Assembly (NCBI GenBank): GCA_033558025.1
Contig: JAUCEF010000004.1
Span: 930,001-994,000, forward strand
Source of the DNA: Phytophthora sp. 'mugwort'
Lineage: Eukaryota; Oomycota; Peronosporomycetes; Peronosporales; Peronosporaceae
DNA: 64,000 nt
Direction: 5' to 3'
Every line of letters starts with the position of its first letter. Positions within the stretch are counted from its first letter, which is position 1. The position numbers were made by a program, and so were the translations under genes. This document shows, piece by piece, positions 21,286 through 31,251 of this stretch. A model generated the notes under the pieces. That model did no database searches. It was not told where the DNA came from and saw only the letters and a program-made list of their open reading frames with translations.

Positions 21286-23183
21286 TCGCACAGGAGAGGT
21301 TTTACCTACTCCGTCTTGTGGTGTTGCATCAAATGTGATTAAGACCCGATCCGCTTACCAACTGCGCTCAGACACCGACTAACGGAGGGAGTTCCCCGAT
21401 GATCCGAATCAGCTCAACTTGGTCTCACCTTGTGTACCCGTCGGTGGGCTGGATCTGCCCTCTTGGGACTCCGAAGGATACAGTGATGTAAAGTCTTGAA
21501 CGTCCTGGCGGGACGCGGGGACGTGGAGTAGCGCGGAAGTCTTCGCTCTGCTGCCGTAATTGGTTCCGATCCGAGGTAGTCGACCCTTCGATCGGCGGCC
21601 TGGACTTAATCCGAGGCCGAGGTTGCCGTGTGGCGTTGTTCCTTTCCTTTCCTTGAGTTGTTTTTTTCCGCTTCCTTTTGCGGGATCTTGCGAGTTGATA
21701 GTCGAAGCGATCGTCGGCCAAGCACTGAATGCCGATCCATCGAGGTATGCGCTTGAGCAGAAGTTCGCTGGCGTGGGGGAGGGTTAGCCAATATCCGATC
21801 CCCTCACCACGACACTAGATCTGCTACCTTGGACTGCTCGGCACCTTAGGGGGCCAATGTAGTTCCCTTCCCACGGTACTCGAAATCCGCTGAAGCCGTC
21901 CAATGCAAATTTGAGTCTAATTGTTATTTATCCTTTTTCTTGTCCTACCTTCCCGTTCTGAACCCTACTCGTACCACCTGAAGCTCCTGAATCTTACCTT
22001 CTTCAACCACTCAACACGTATTGTCTTCATACTTGCACATCCCCGAGAATGATTGGTGATGGAATCCTGATCCGCCCGATCGCGGATGTCAGAACACGTA
22101 TACCGATCTGCCAACATCGATCGGCCGATCTGCCAACATCGATCGGCCGATCTGTTAGATGACGTATGGCAGAATATGCAGGCCGAGCTGACAGATCGAG
22201 GATGTCGGAACCTGTATGCGATCGGTGAAAACCGATCGACCCGATCTGTGGACGGCGGATCTTCCGAACCTTGAACGGCGGATCGGCCAACTCATCTGTC
22301 GATCTGCTCAATCCTGACCGCAAGAGCGATCCGCTCTGGCCGGTCTCAGACGACAAGGTGTAGGCCGATCTGCGGAAGCCGGACCAGCCTGATCTGCCGA
22401 ACCCTGATCGCTGGATCGGCCCGATCTACCAGATCCCGTTATCGATCGGCTCGATCTCGACTGCAAGATCGATCTGACCTGCCCGATCCCGATCGGTGGG
22501 TGCCGAACCAAACCCGATCTTCCGCTCCTTGAACGCCCGATCGGCTGGATCCTTTTAACCTTGAACGTCGCATCGGCCAGATCTGCCAGATCAGCTATCG
22601 ATTCCATCGATCGGCCCGATCCCGGCTGCAAGATCGACCCGCTCTGACCGATCTCGGGCGACAGGGTGTAGCTCGATCTGAGGTAGCTGGATCAGCTCGA
22701 TCATCCACAACTTGAACGTCTGACGGTTCGGTCTGCCAGATCCCACCATTGATCGGTCCGATCTGGAACGCCCGATCGACTTGATTTGTCGGATCGCGGC
22801 CAACCAAGTATTACTCAACCCGCGGACGCCAGATCAGCACGATCTGCTTCCTCCCGGGTCAAGCTTGTAATTAGATTTGGTTAGATCGACTCCGCCGCCG
22901 CTTGCCAGTCCTGATCTCTTTCATTCCCCCGATCTAGGCTTCGAATATCCATCCGATCCCCGATTGGTCGGGTGGTCACAGTATCACGGATCTGTGTTGG
23001 GTGGTTGCCCGACCCTGGTTTCCTTTCCTGTCGTCGAAATCTCCTCACCCCCTGGGATTAAGTCGCACGTCGCACCGCCTTTACCTCGTATCTCGATCCG
23101 GCTCGATCTCCCCTTCTCTTCACAGCTGGGGCCGCCTTTCTCACCAACCTGGTCATTCTTGGGGAACTGATATTCTTGGTTGA
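21286..23183. mobile_element. 1.9 kb insertion splitting the integrase gene
   Basis: Integrase homology stops near 21285 and resumes near 23184, so about 1.9 kb has been inserted. The inserted DNA is more G+C-rich, encodes no recognised protein (short frames at 21425-21721 minus and 22877-23183 plus), and contains the GATC-dense tract. Size and lack of coding capacity would fit a solo LTR or a non-autonomous element. I could not find TG...CA ends or a target duplication by eye. Confidence 0.5.
22067..22888. repeat. GATC-saturated tract (GATCGG/GATCTG words)
   Basis: I count about 46-48 GATC tetramers in about 820 bp, where about 3 would be expected in random sequence. Most occur as CGATCGGC, CCGATCTG or GATCGAC, often in pairs such as CATCGATCGGCCGATCTG, repeated twice at 22113-22157. 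There is no strict period, but phrases like GCCGATCTGCGGAAGC and CTTGAACG(G/T)CG(G/C)ATCGGCC recur, so the tract seems built from a diverged repeat. Confidence 0.8.
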
Positions 23184-23759
23184 CGCTTCTCCACTAGCTC
23201 CTAAGCGGATTACACAAAAACTGATCATTGACATTATTGACAAGTACAACAGCGCTGTTCATCGACCGATTACAGTGACGCCAAAGGAAGCCAAAGGCAA
23301 GTAATGGAGGCAGATCTGACGCATAACCAAGGTAAAGCCGATAAGATTGAGAACGAGTTCGGCATTGGTTTAAATGCGCTCTACCGACTCAAACAAGAGA
23401 CGATGGAAAAGGAAACTGCACCTTGGAGCAAGGCTGTATATTCAGTGGTAGGGATTCACGGCTATCGAGACCAAATCCGCTCGAAAAATGGGCATACCCT
23501 TTACAAGGCTCCAAATGACCTCAAAAGGTTCCATCAGAGACAACTGATGCTACAATCATTTCGAGGCGATACCTCTGAAGCGGAGGAGATCTTAGATCAC
23601 AAAAAGATGCGAACTGGTAAGTTTAAATACATAGTTCGGTGGCTTGGAAATGAACCTGATTCCTGGGAGCCGCAAGATAATTTCAGATTAGTTAATAAAA
23701 GTAGAAGAGCAACTATTGAAAGGAGTATTGGAAGAGCTGACACAAAACATCATAATTAG
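23184..23759 (+). pseudogene. Polinton integrase, C-terminal part with chromodomain
   Basis: Continuation of the integrase after the insertion. IIDKYNSAVHRPITVTPKEA is the usual post-core 'Y N...H....TP.E' block, followed by a TAA at 23302-23304 and an open frame 23304-23759. That frame holds the SH3-like segment (GIGLNALYRLKQ...WSKAVYSVV) and then a chromodomain: AEEILDHKKMRTGKFKYIVR, a WLGNEP turn and SWEPQDNF. Chromodomain fusions are typical of Polinton and Ty3-type integrases and are thought to steer insertion towards marked chromatin. The reading is otherwise intact in this exon-sized piece. Confidence 0.82.
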
Positions 23760-24479
23760 CCTAATAGTAGATTTGATAGAGACATCCACTGTAGCTTTGA
23801 CTCATGTATGTTATTTCCACTATCTTATTTAGATGTTTTGGAAATATCTGACATGAATTACATAGAAACCAACCGATAAGAATGTGCCAGAACTGCTTAC
23901 AAACATACCATGAGCTTGAAAAACTAAGGCAAAGTTGTGGGTCATTTAGGAAGTAAGTAAAATCACGAATGAGTTGATGAAACTCGATGCAGTATAAAAT
24001 TTCCGTAAAACGGTAGTAGATCGTAAGTGTCAACGAGAATGATAAGCAATTCGTTTCATTCCATTAAATATCGATATTTTAATCTACTAAATGAAAGAAA
24101 TCGAATTTGTCATTCACATGCAACATTTCGCCACGATTCAGTTATGCCAAGCTACTGGTAATTTCACATACTTTTTATGATGCACATGATATAGGCACAA
24201 TATTCCCTTCGTTCTCATCCCTCATCCCTCGTTCAGAGAGAGCAAAAGCGACAGGAGCTCCTCGAACGATCTCAACGACGTGTTCAACAAGTTTAAAGCC
24301 AAGCGCCTTATGTAAGAAGGTGCATCATGGGTAAGCGACGTAGATAGCTCTATAAGGCCCTGTTCAGGAAAGACTGTCAAAAACCACTGGTTTCCCTGCC
24401 CCTGGCCAATCGATAAAGCGTTCGGAGTCCCACAGTAAAACCACCAGTCTCTCATCCACCAGTCTCTCAGTCACCGCGC

Positions 24480-25375
24480 CGCAATGACCCCCCCCCTCTT
24501 CTCCGCAGGAAGCAGGTGCCACCAAACGCGGGCGTGGTCTCCCTCGGAAGCAGGACACAGAAGTTGTGGCGGGATCGTGGGACGATGCAGACGTGTGTCT
24601 GCTGTTCGAGCTCCGCTACTCTACCATGGCGGAGCGCTTTAAAGGATCCAAGACATTAAAGCAAGTTAACGAGACATGGTGACTGTTGGCTAGTCAGTAG
24701 GGCAAAACTGCTAACGACTACTCAGTGCCGAGCCAAGGTAAGCAGACTGGACTTGTGCTTCTCATGCTTCGGAATTCGTACTAACACAGCATGATCATTT
24801 ATATTTCCCAGATGCGGAACATGAAGCAGTGATGGAAGCCGCTCGTAGGGCTGTCACCGAGACCGGTAACCAACCTGCACTGCGAGACCCAAAGCACATG
24901 GACGTAATGACTGAGTACTGGGGTGACTGAGCGGGTATCGGAAACGTGTCGCTACTTAGCACTTTTTTTTGAGACCGATGCGACGGACTTGAACGAGCAG
25001 TCAAGTGACGTTGACTGCTCGCTCAATTCCGCGGCAGCGCCATCGTCATTGCAACTAGGGCAGCAGACAGCTGGTGCCACTACCAGCGATGCTGAAAGCA
25101 ATGGCTCCGCAAGTGCATACTCTGGCAAATCTATCAAGAGGGCTCTACCTTCGGCGCGTGTAGCCAACATTAAGCGCAACAAGCCGAGCCAATGCGAACA
25201 CATTGAACGCGGGCTAGTGGCGGTGGGTGAAGGCTTATGCACGATCGGTGAGCGCATGGGGTCGAACATTGCCACGTCAGACAAGTCTGACGAGATTTTG
25301 GCTGCTATTTGCAAGCAAAATAACAGATTTGTCTTTGAGGAGCTGCTTCATTACTGGAAGAACAAAAATGATTAG
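24480..25375 (+). pseudogene. Harbinger Myb/SANT-like companion protein, broken
   Basis: WDDADVCLLFELRYSTMAER and FKGSKTLKQVNETW (about 24570-24678) form a Myb/SANT-like DNA-binding start followed by a stop. A second piece from about 24810 (DAEHEAVMEA...DPKHMDVMTEYWGD, then TGA) continues the family pattern. The final 24923-25375 frame is open for 150 aa: Ser/Ala-rich linker, basic segment KRALPSARVANIKRNKPS and a C-terminal helix ending HYWKNKND. In Harbinger elements this protein helps the transposase reach the nucleus and bind the ends. At least two breaks make it non-functional as read, unless the 150-aa part is expressed alone. Confidence 0.6.
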
Positions 25376-26530
25376 CTCTAGAGTAAATTACGGGCGATTT
25401 CATCACGCATGTTAACGGCGATCTGTCTAAGATTTGAGAGAGACCTTCATCTAGATCTTTGTCATCACCATCTTCGCCCACGTCTACAGGCAGGTCAAAA
25501 CTGATTTCTTCGTCACCTACTGCCACCGCTATATTGTGCAAAACTAAAGCTGTACAATGATGTCGACAGCTTCACTGACATCTTCCACATCGACCCAGGA
25601 CTTTAAACGCGAAAACGCTCTTTCGCCATCCCAAAAGCTCGCTCAACCACCATTCTAGTACTGGAATGGATAAAGTTGTATCCTTGAGCCTCGTTATCTC
25701 GATATGCACCGTCAAATGTCTCTGGATATGGGGTGATCAACCAGGGCCGAATAGAATATCCGGCGTCTGCAATCATGTGTGTGCCTGGCGGAAGCAACTT
25801 GCTCAACGTCTTTCCTAGCCGACTGGCATTCCAACTATTTGATCGGACCACGGTCCAGGCCTAATAGCGATGCTCATGAAGATGCATTTGTGGTCGACCA
25901 CCGCTTGCATGTTGAGCGCTGGGTAGGATTTTCTACAGTAGAACCCCTCGTAGTCTGCAGGCCTGTTGATCGCAAACAGGGAGCCGTCCACTGCCCCAAC
26001 GACACCAGGAAGCCCTCGCTTTTGTCGAAAACCTGCTTCGACTTCGCTCCACTGACCCGCAGCAGTGCGAGGGAGTCGTATGAATTGCTGACGCGACTTG
26101 CGAACCTCCTTGGACAAAAGGCCGATCACCTCACTTACCCATGACCCCGACACTCCCAACGCAAGGCCCGTTCCTCTGTAGCCTTTTCCAGACGCCAGGA
26201 AGTGGAACGGCATTGTCACCTTCTTCTCAAATCCATGCAACTTGTTAAAAGCATCCAAGTTGTAGTCGTGCAGGACGCTGCGAAGGATGGTGCATTTAGC
26301 CCGAAAAGATGCTTGACTGCAGCTGAGATGACAGCGAAACCAAGCATCATACTCGTCTTGATAGAGCATCTCATCAAAGCAATGATGTAAAGGGTGGTAA
26401 TATTCATGAGTAGTCCTCTCAGCAATTGCAGCAGCTCGGTGGCGGCGGTGGGAATTGCAACTGCGAGCTGTCGAGTTTCCATTCGGACGAGATTGCTGAT
26501 TGTGGGAATGCTAGCTGCTAGGCTGGCCAA
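25305..26530 (-). pseudogene. PIF/Harbinger (HARBI1-type, DDE_Tnp_4) transposase, frameshifted
   Basis: Read on the minus strand in three main pieces. The N-terminal part starts near 26530 (MASLAASIPTISNL). The core 26369-25815 contains GYRGTGLALGVSGSWVSEVI and GVVGAVDGSLFAINRP with the first catalytic Asp. A frame change near 25840 leads to 25851-25603 with HMIADAGYS (second Asp) and RMVVERAFGMAKERFR (Glu). The C-terminal LHNIAVAVGDEE block follows in a third frame. All three acidic catalytic residues are still visible, so decay is by indels rather than loss of the active site. Confidence 0.85.
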
Positions 26531-26544
26531 AACTGGTGGCTTTT

Positions 26545-26578
26545 AAATTAAAGCACCCTCTTGAGGGTGTTTTAATTT
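26545..26578. repeat. 34-nt palindrome, 16-bp stem
   Basis: AAATTAAAGCACCCTC, a two-base TT centre, then its inverted complement with a single G-T wobble. It is among the longest clean hairpins in the window. It lies at the Harbinger/Polinton boundary. It could be a Harbinger terminus or a hairpin transcription-end signal. Confidence 0.8.
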
Positions 26579-28079
26579 CTCGAAAAAGAAAACTGGGGCG
26601 ATGGGCTTGCATCCAATCACATCGCTTCATTTTAGCATAAAACCCACTGAATTCAAAACCACTGTCCCCCGAACAGGACCTAAGCACACTAAATCCAAAA
26701 GCCCTCCACATCAGCTCAGTCAGATTCGTCTGAGTATTTAGGAAAACAGTACGTGATAAATTCTCTCAGACAAGCTTCGAGGTCTCAACATCAGTTCTTA
26801 AATTAAATATGGTTGATAGTGAAGTACAGGCTCAACTGATAGAGGATTACAGGCAAGCTCCAAAACAACGGAAAAGGGATCCCCAGTACAGCAGATAGAG
26901 GAGTTGAGACACACAATACTCCAGAAGTGTTCGTAACAGACCGCACGATACGGAAGAGTAAGTACAATCCAGGTCTTGAATTAAACAGTTTTGGAGTATA
27001 TCCTAATTGGGTTGCACACCAAATCCCCCGGCTCAGGAAAACAGGTGGAGATGATCCGATACCTTCTCGGTGAAAGGGAGTCTCAGATAATCTGTTATAA
27101 TGGAAAGAAAAACAAAAATTATGGATTGGGTAGCTACAGAAGACAAAAACTCAGAGATATCTTATATGATGGTGAGAGCAACTCAGTTGATGAAGTTGGA
27201 GCCATGCGTGGTGAAGAAAGTCGATCGCGAACACTCACACGTTTGGAGAAGAAGAAGCAAGGAGGCGATGATTAGAGGATCTCGATGTGATTCTTAAGGA
27301 TCGGAGACTACCTGATATCCAATTCAGTCGGAAATTTACATCGACAACATCCGACAAAGAGCAAAGTCGATAAAAGCTGCTTCGGATTGTATAAAAGAAT
27401 CAGGACATGCTGGAACCTAATGGACCGAAAAAAGTATCACCCCGATCTCCAAGGAGAAGTTCAAATCTGATGAAAGCAGCTTGAATAATACGTTTGGGCC
27501 AAAATGGACTCAATTGATGTGTATAGGAGAGATTCAAACCTGAAGCATAAATCAGCAATCGACAATGTTGATTGGCAATCAACTCTAAGAGCGTTTTTAA
27601 TAATAATCAAGAGCAGAGGGTTAGAGATCTCTATGGTAGGACCAAATGATGTCGAGACGCATGTTAAATAATCATACGAGGCAACTGATGATGATGATGG
27701 CCGAGAAGCATGTCATGGTGTCAAAAGTGGATTAGACAAAGACAGGGATCATATATTGTCAATTTCAGACGGTAAGACTAAAAGAACTTTGTCCGAGTAC
27801 TACAAGCGTTATTTTGATGAGGGATTCAAATCTAACTCCGTCGCCGACCTATTATAAATTAAAGACGGTTTCAGAGCTCCCAATACGCACGTTTTGGTTC
27901 TTCAGGCGAGAAAGATTTTGTTTTAAGAAACTCAGAGCATTAGGTTGTTTCTGCAAAGCAGACTGATATACTGAAAATATTCGGTGGATGGTTACCTTTC
28001 TATTTCTTCTTCGTGAATTGGAAATTGCAGAAGCGACTGCGAGATAGTTGAACCCCCGGTAACCAAAGCTGAACTGAAA
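26579..28079 (+). pseudogene. Degraded Polinton coding region, unassigned
   Basis: Several plus-strand stretches look like former coding sequence broken by frequent indels, but I cannot name them. One at 26991-27275 reads ILIGLHTKSPGSGKQVEMIR, reminiscent of a P-loop but with Gln after the GK. It could be the remains of the Polinton packaging ATPase. Another near 27760-27857 (TKRTLSEYYKRYFDEGFKSN) has no known match. No PolB signature (YxDTDS-like) was found on either strand here. Confidence 0.35.
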
Positions 28080-28618
28080 ATGGTTGAGAATGTAAATCTT
28101 AATATTATTCGTGAAGTCATCTTCAGTAATGTGTCTGATGTAAAAAAGCGAAGCGATGAGCCGTATGATCGTGACGAAGTCTTGCAGGGGGTTCGTAATG
28201 ACGCTGTGACAACTTTTGAAGCGTATGGCGAGGCTCAGAAGCGATATGAAGCAGCTAAGGGCGCTTTTAAAGGATCAAACTCAAAATCGTTAAGATTGGC
28301 TTTGAAAGCTACACAATCAGCAGTTAGATTTACGAAGTCTGTATATAATTTAAAGCTAGGCGATATTCTGCCGCTCGCCCTAAATTGAAGGGTCGTGGTC
28401 TAAGCGGCGCTGGTGTAGCTCCCCTGGATGGAGTAGTCGGATGTGGTATATCCTACAATTTGAATAAGATTCAAGGGTTAGCAACACCGAGTGTGTACGT
28501 GTACGCCAGCTTGGTAGCAAGTACATTCGTTAGCCGGATCTTGATGCCGAAACACTCATCATTGTTCAGCCTAACCGTCGGAAATGCGGTCCTGTGTAGC
28601 GGAGTTACACGAAGGTAA
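28080..28618 (+). pseudogene. Small Polinton protein, frameshifted
   Basis: The first frame, 28080-28388 (102 aa), is helical and charged (DAVTTFEAYGEAQKRYEAAK). The second, overlapping in a shifted frame from 28385, begins MKGRGLSGAG and continues with YNLNKIQGLATPSVYVY. A further shift gives RQLGSKYIR, a stop, then LIIVQPNRRKCGPV. I read this as one or two small proteins of the element with at least two frame breaks. Function unknown. Confidence 0.4.
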
Positions 28619-28653
28619 CACGAGTGTAGCCGTGCTGCGTGTCACCTTGTAGT

Positions 28654-28888
28654 AAGTGGTACTTGATACCACTTGGATTAACGGGATTTCAGTACGTGGC
28701 CACAAGGCCACTCGATATGCATTTGACTAGGTTTAACTATGGTAGATAGAATAGAGCCATACATTTACACCACAGGCGGCTTTGCCGCAGATAAGCAAAC
28801 AAATAACAGTTCCGTTTTAGCATCAAAGAGAGTATTGCCCTAGGTTTAGGAATACTGATGCTTTGAGTCTCTAGTTGTATAACTAGAG
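28654..28888. repeat. Cluster of three perfect hairpins
   Basis: Stems: AAGTGGTA/TACCACTT (28654-28674, 5-nt loop), GTGGCC/GGCCAC (28696-28711, loop ACAA) and CTCTAGTT/AACTAGAG (28869-28888, loop GTAT). They lie in a gene-free 0.7 kb of the Polinton between 28619 and 29353. Confidence 0.75.
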
Positions 28889-29353
28889 TGATCTAAGCCT
28901 CTACATAGACCTTAGAGTTAGGATAACCACAGCTAAGACTCGGGAAGTCACACGTCTTTCTCTGACGCACTACGCTACGCACTCCCGCTCAGATAGTCTC
29001 CAACTATGCCATAACCCTTGCATATAAACATCACATCGACCTAGCTGCTTACGAAGCAGTATTGAAGATAAAAATTGTTCAAGGAGATCCTTGCTATCAC
29101 CCATCCCCAGTATAATTCCCACGAAAAGCTTGAGGACCCACTGCAAACGCTTCGAGCCGCGTATGATAAGCTTATAGGAGAGTTTGAATTGTGCAACGAT
29201 GCCCCAGCGTCATAACGCGCCTAAAATATCTCATCGTAGATATGTACAGATCAACTTATCAATGATAACGAATTTAGAAAATATTATCACTCGCCTACTA
29301 TAGTCAGAGATCATACATCATTTTAGTACTGCTGTTGGTACAAAAATATAACA

Positions 29354-29593
29354 GTGTTAGATGTGTGCCTCCCAATCCACATAGCGCTAGACGACGATCC
29401 TGTGGATCCGTTTGATATGAGCATTTTACCAATAACCGGAGTCGCATTTGATCCAGTCATACGAATCGAAGATATAAATCCAGAATCAGTGTATGATAGA
29501 CCTCTCCCAATGATTATAATGTATGCATCGAAAGGATTAGAGGCACCGATATTGCATTCGGTTAGCAGACCAAGCGATTTTATCGCGGATTGA
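29354..29593 (+). CDS. Uncharacterised Polinton ORF (79 aa)
   Basis: Acidic 79-aa frame (IALDDDPVDPFDMSILPITG near the start) ending just inside the 3' end of the fibre-like gene on the other strand, so the two overlap by about 14 bp tail-to-tail. The preceding 29000-29220 has an open piece (KLFKEILAITHPQYNSHEKL) in another frame, so this may be the C-terminal end of a longer broken gene. No motif recognised. Confidence 0.35.
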   Translation: MLDVCLPIHIALDDDPVDPFDMSILPITGVAFDPVIRIEDINPESVYDRPLPMIIMYASKGLEAPILHSVSRPSDFIAD

Positions 29594-30466
29594 TAAGCAT
29601 ATACCAGAATCCGTTTGTCACGCCTCCGGCGGAAATATTACGGCTCGTACTTATGCTAACAGCAGACCGTGTATTAAGGCCGTCAACGCTATCAAGCGAA
29701 TCAACGACCATAGCTTTGCTGTTGGCTATCGCTCCTGGAGATATTGTGGAAAGGTAGTTAAGCTCAGTGGTCGAAGTCGCAATTGTAGTACTTCTCAGTT
29801 GAAGAGTTGTTGGACTAACGTTTAGAGTCGTTGTGTTCATGAGAGAGTCCCAGCTTTGCTGGTTGTATCGCATGTCAATTCTGGCGATGCTAACGATGTA
29901 GATGCCGTTATGGTACCAGAACGGTGAGATCACTTATTCCACTATAATCCTTCGCCTAGTTTAATACAATTGCTTTCGACATTGCTGCACCTCCCACCGT
30001 TATGCTAAGGTAGTAGCTGTGATTTAGCGAGACTCCACCGAATTAAAGAGTAGTTAAATCCAACCCCGTCCCGCCAGAGTTGAGGGTCATTGAGTAAATA
30101 TTTGAGCGTGAGCGAGTCGCATCCAATCCGAGTGCTTTGCTTACAGCAGCCGTGCCTGGTGTGATTCCAAGTGTGCAAACAGGGGCAGACGATGCATATG
30201 AAGCCGTTCATTATCAGACTGGTATAATATAGTGTCTCAATACCAGTAATATATTTCTTAGTACCTGGAACAAGGGCTATTCCCTGTGTTGCCGTACCAA
30301 GAGTAATACCAGTAATATAAGCTAGCCGGTAATCATTCTTTCCAAAGTACAGAGTCTGAGTATAGTCGTATGCTAGATAACCACTGGCGTCTAACAGCAA
30401 ATAGAATGCAGGATCGTAGATCGGTGATATGAATACTGGCTGAGGATACGAGAAACCAGACGTCAC
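29580..30466 (-). pseudogene. Fibre-like repeat protein of the Polinton
   Basis: Minus-strand frame 30466-30005 plus a continuation to 29580 after frame breaks. Three copies of a roughly 30-residue motif are visible: LAYITGITLGTATQGIALV...ITGIETL; LSITVGGAAMSKAIVLN (then TAG) KDYSGISDL; LSTISPGAIANSKAMVV...VDGLNTR. The common pattern, L..IT.G.A..SKA.V......I.GI..L, is that of beta-rich trimeric fibre repeats in Polinton-like and large virus proteins. That points to a virion surface or adhesin role by analogy. The N-terminus contains short degenerate YxLLLDASGYLAYDY repeats of similar type. One stop and at least one frameshift break it. Confidence 0.5.
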
Positions 30467-30515
30467 GTTTGTTTTATCTCAATCTATATGGCTCTAGCGA
30501 TTAAAAGACACGACA

Positions 30516-30953
30516 TTGAGCGCTATTCCAGATTTTGGTGCTTCGTTGCCGAAAAGTTTCAGGTATGCCGGCATGGGTGATAGTCCTGCGCTTGACATTA
30601 AGAAACTATTTAAATGGTTGTCCTTGGTCCCTCATTTAGCGGGGAAGAACAATCTATGTATGTTCATTCTCAAGCACCCTCCCCGTATTCGACCATTTTT
30701 AACGTTTATTGCTCGCAATCCACACCAAGAACGGTATGAGTACCTTCAATACAAGCTTGAAGATCTCATTACGTTTGCTGACCCAGATACCCCCCCCCCC
30801 CCGAAAGTTGATCAATTCCGCCATACACTCATGAGCGCTACCGAACCTGAACTTGTTACCATAGATGACTACCGCAACGGCGAGCTACTCCAGAAGAGTA
30901 TATTTTCACACTATTTCACACGTGGGAGGCACTTCATGCTATCAACCATATAA
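30516..30953 (+). CDS. Uncharacterised Polinton ORF (145 aa)
   Basis: Open 145-aa frame divergent from the fibre-like gene, 49 bp apart. It starts MSAIPDFGASLPKSFRYAGM, is rich in aromatic and basic residues, and carries a C13 tract (30790-30802) that encodes four prolines. Slippage in that tract would shift the frame. I recognise no domain. Its place between structural-type genes suggests a virion or packaging accessory, but that is only positional. Confidence 0.4.
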   Translation: MSAIPDFGASLPKSFRYAGMGDSPALDIKKLFKWLSLVPHLAGKNNLCMFILKHPPRIRPFLTFIARNPHQERYEYLQYKLEDLITFADPDTPPPPKVDQFRHTLMSATEPELVTIDDYRNGELLQKSIFSHYFTRGRHFMLSTI

Positions 30954-31032
30954 TTTAAGCCACAGCTATTTTTTGCTACCGATGAGATGATTCGATGAAA
31001 TCCTAAAGGCCAATGAGAGGCGTGATGTACAA

Positions 31033-31251
31033 ATGGTAGTGAAGGATTTCAATATAAAGGACATAGATGATCGCTCAATCGTCTATTATTATAATAAGGC
31101 AACGGATAGAAAAGGTCAGATATTGCGCTTCGACTTTGTGAAGTGGGAAATCAGGTACAACTTCGATAAGCCAGTCAAAACTGGTGAACGAGCTGACGCT
31201 CGGACTGACAAGACGGAGATCCTGCAATCCTTCGGCCTTGCCGTAATATGA
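31033..31251 (+). CDS. Uncharacterised Polinton ORF (72 aa)
   Basis: Short charged frame (VKDFNIKDIDDRSIVYYYNK start) ending with LQSFGLAVI. It is 79 bp after the previous gene in the same direction. The sequence from 31340 to 31640 also reads as broken coding sequence (IYPAAPAIVASTQLSNIIPI). No family recognised. Confidence 0.3.
   Translation: MVVKDFNIKDIDDRSIVYYYNKATDRKGQILRFDFVKWEIRYNFDKPVKTGERADARTDKTEILQSFGLAVI

Larger units (their letters stand above)
24355..26578. mobile_element. PIF/Harbinger transposon nested in the Polinton
   Basis: Contains the two-gene set of autonomous Harbinger elements in convergent orientation: a Myb/SANT-like gene (+) and a HARBI1-type transposase (-). The left boundary is suggested by GGCCCTGTTCAGGAAAG at about 24356. 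The right boundary is near the palindrome at 26545-26578, where AAAACTGGTGGCTTTT partly matches the inverted left subterminal AAACCAGTGGTTTTT. Exact ends and a TAA-type target duplication are not established. Polinton-like A+T-rich sequence lies on both sides. Confidence 0.65.

Noticed and set aside
21325..21390. tRNA 5'-half-like sequence on the minus strand (AGCGCAGTTGGTAAGCGG then GGGTCTTAATC)
   Set aside because: It has a D-arm-like block and a Lys-type anticodon loop by eye, but the anticodon stem does not pair, there is no B-box or T-arm, and no acceptor pairing. Not a tRNA. A SINE head is possible but unsupported.
22027..22818. Asp/Arg/Ser-rich frames within the GATC tract as a coding gene
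   Set aside because: They are translations of GATC-type repeats (RSADRP-like) on both strands equally, so repeat structure and not coding explains them.
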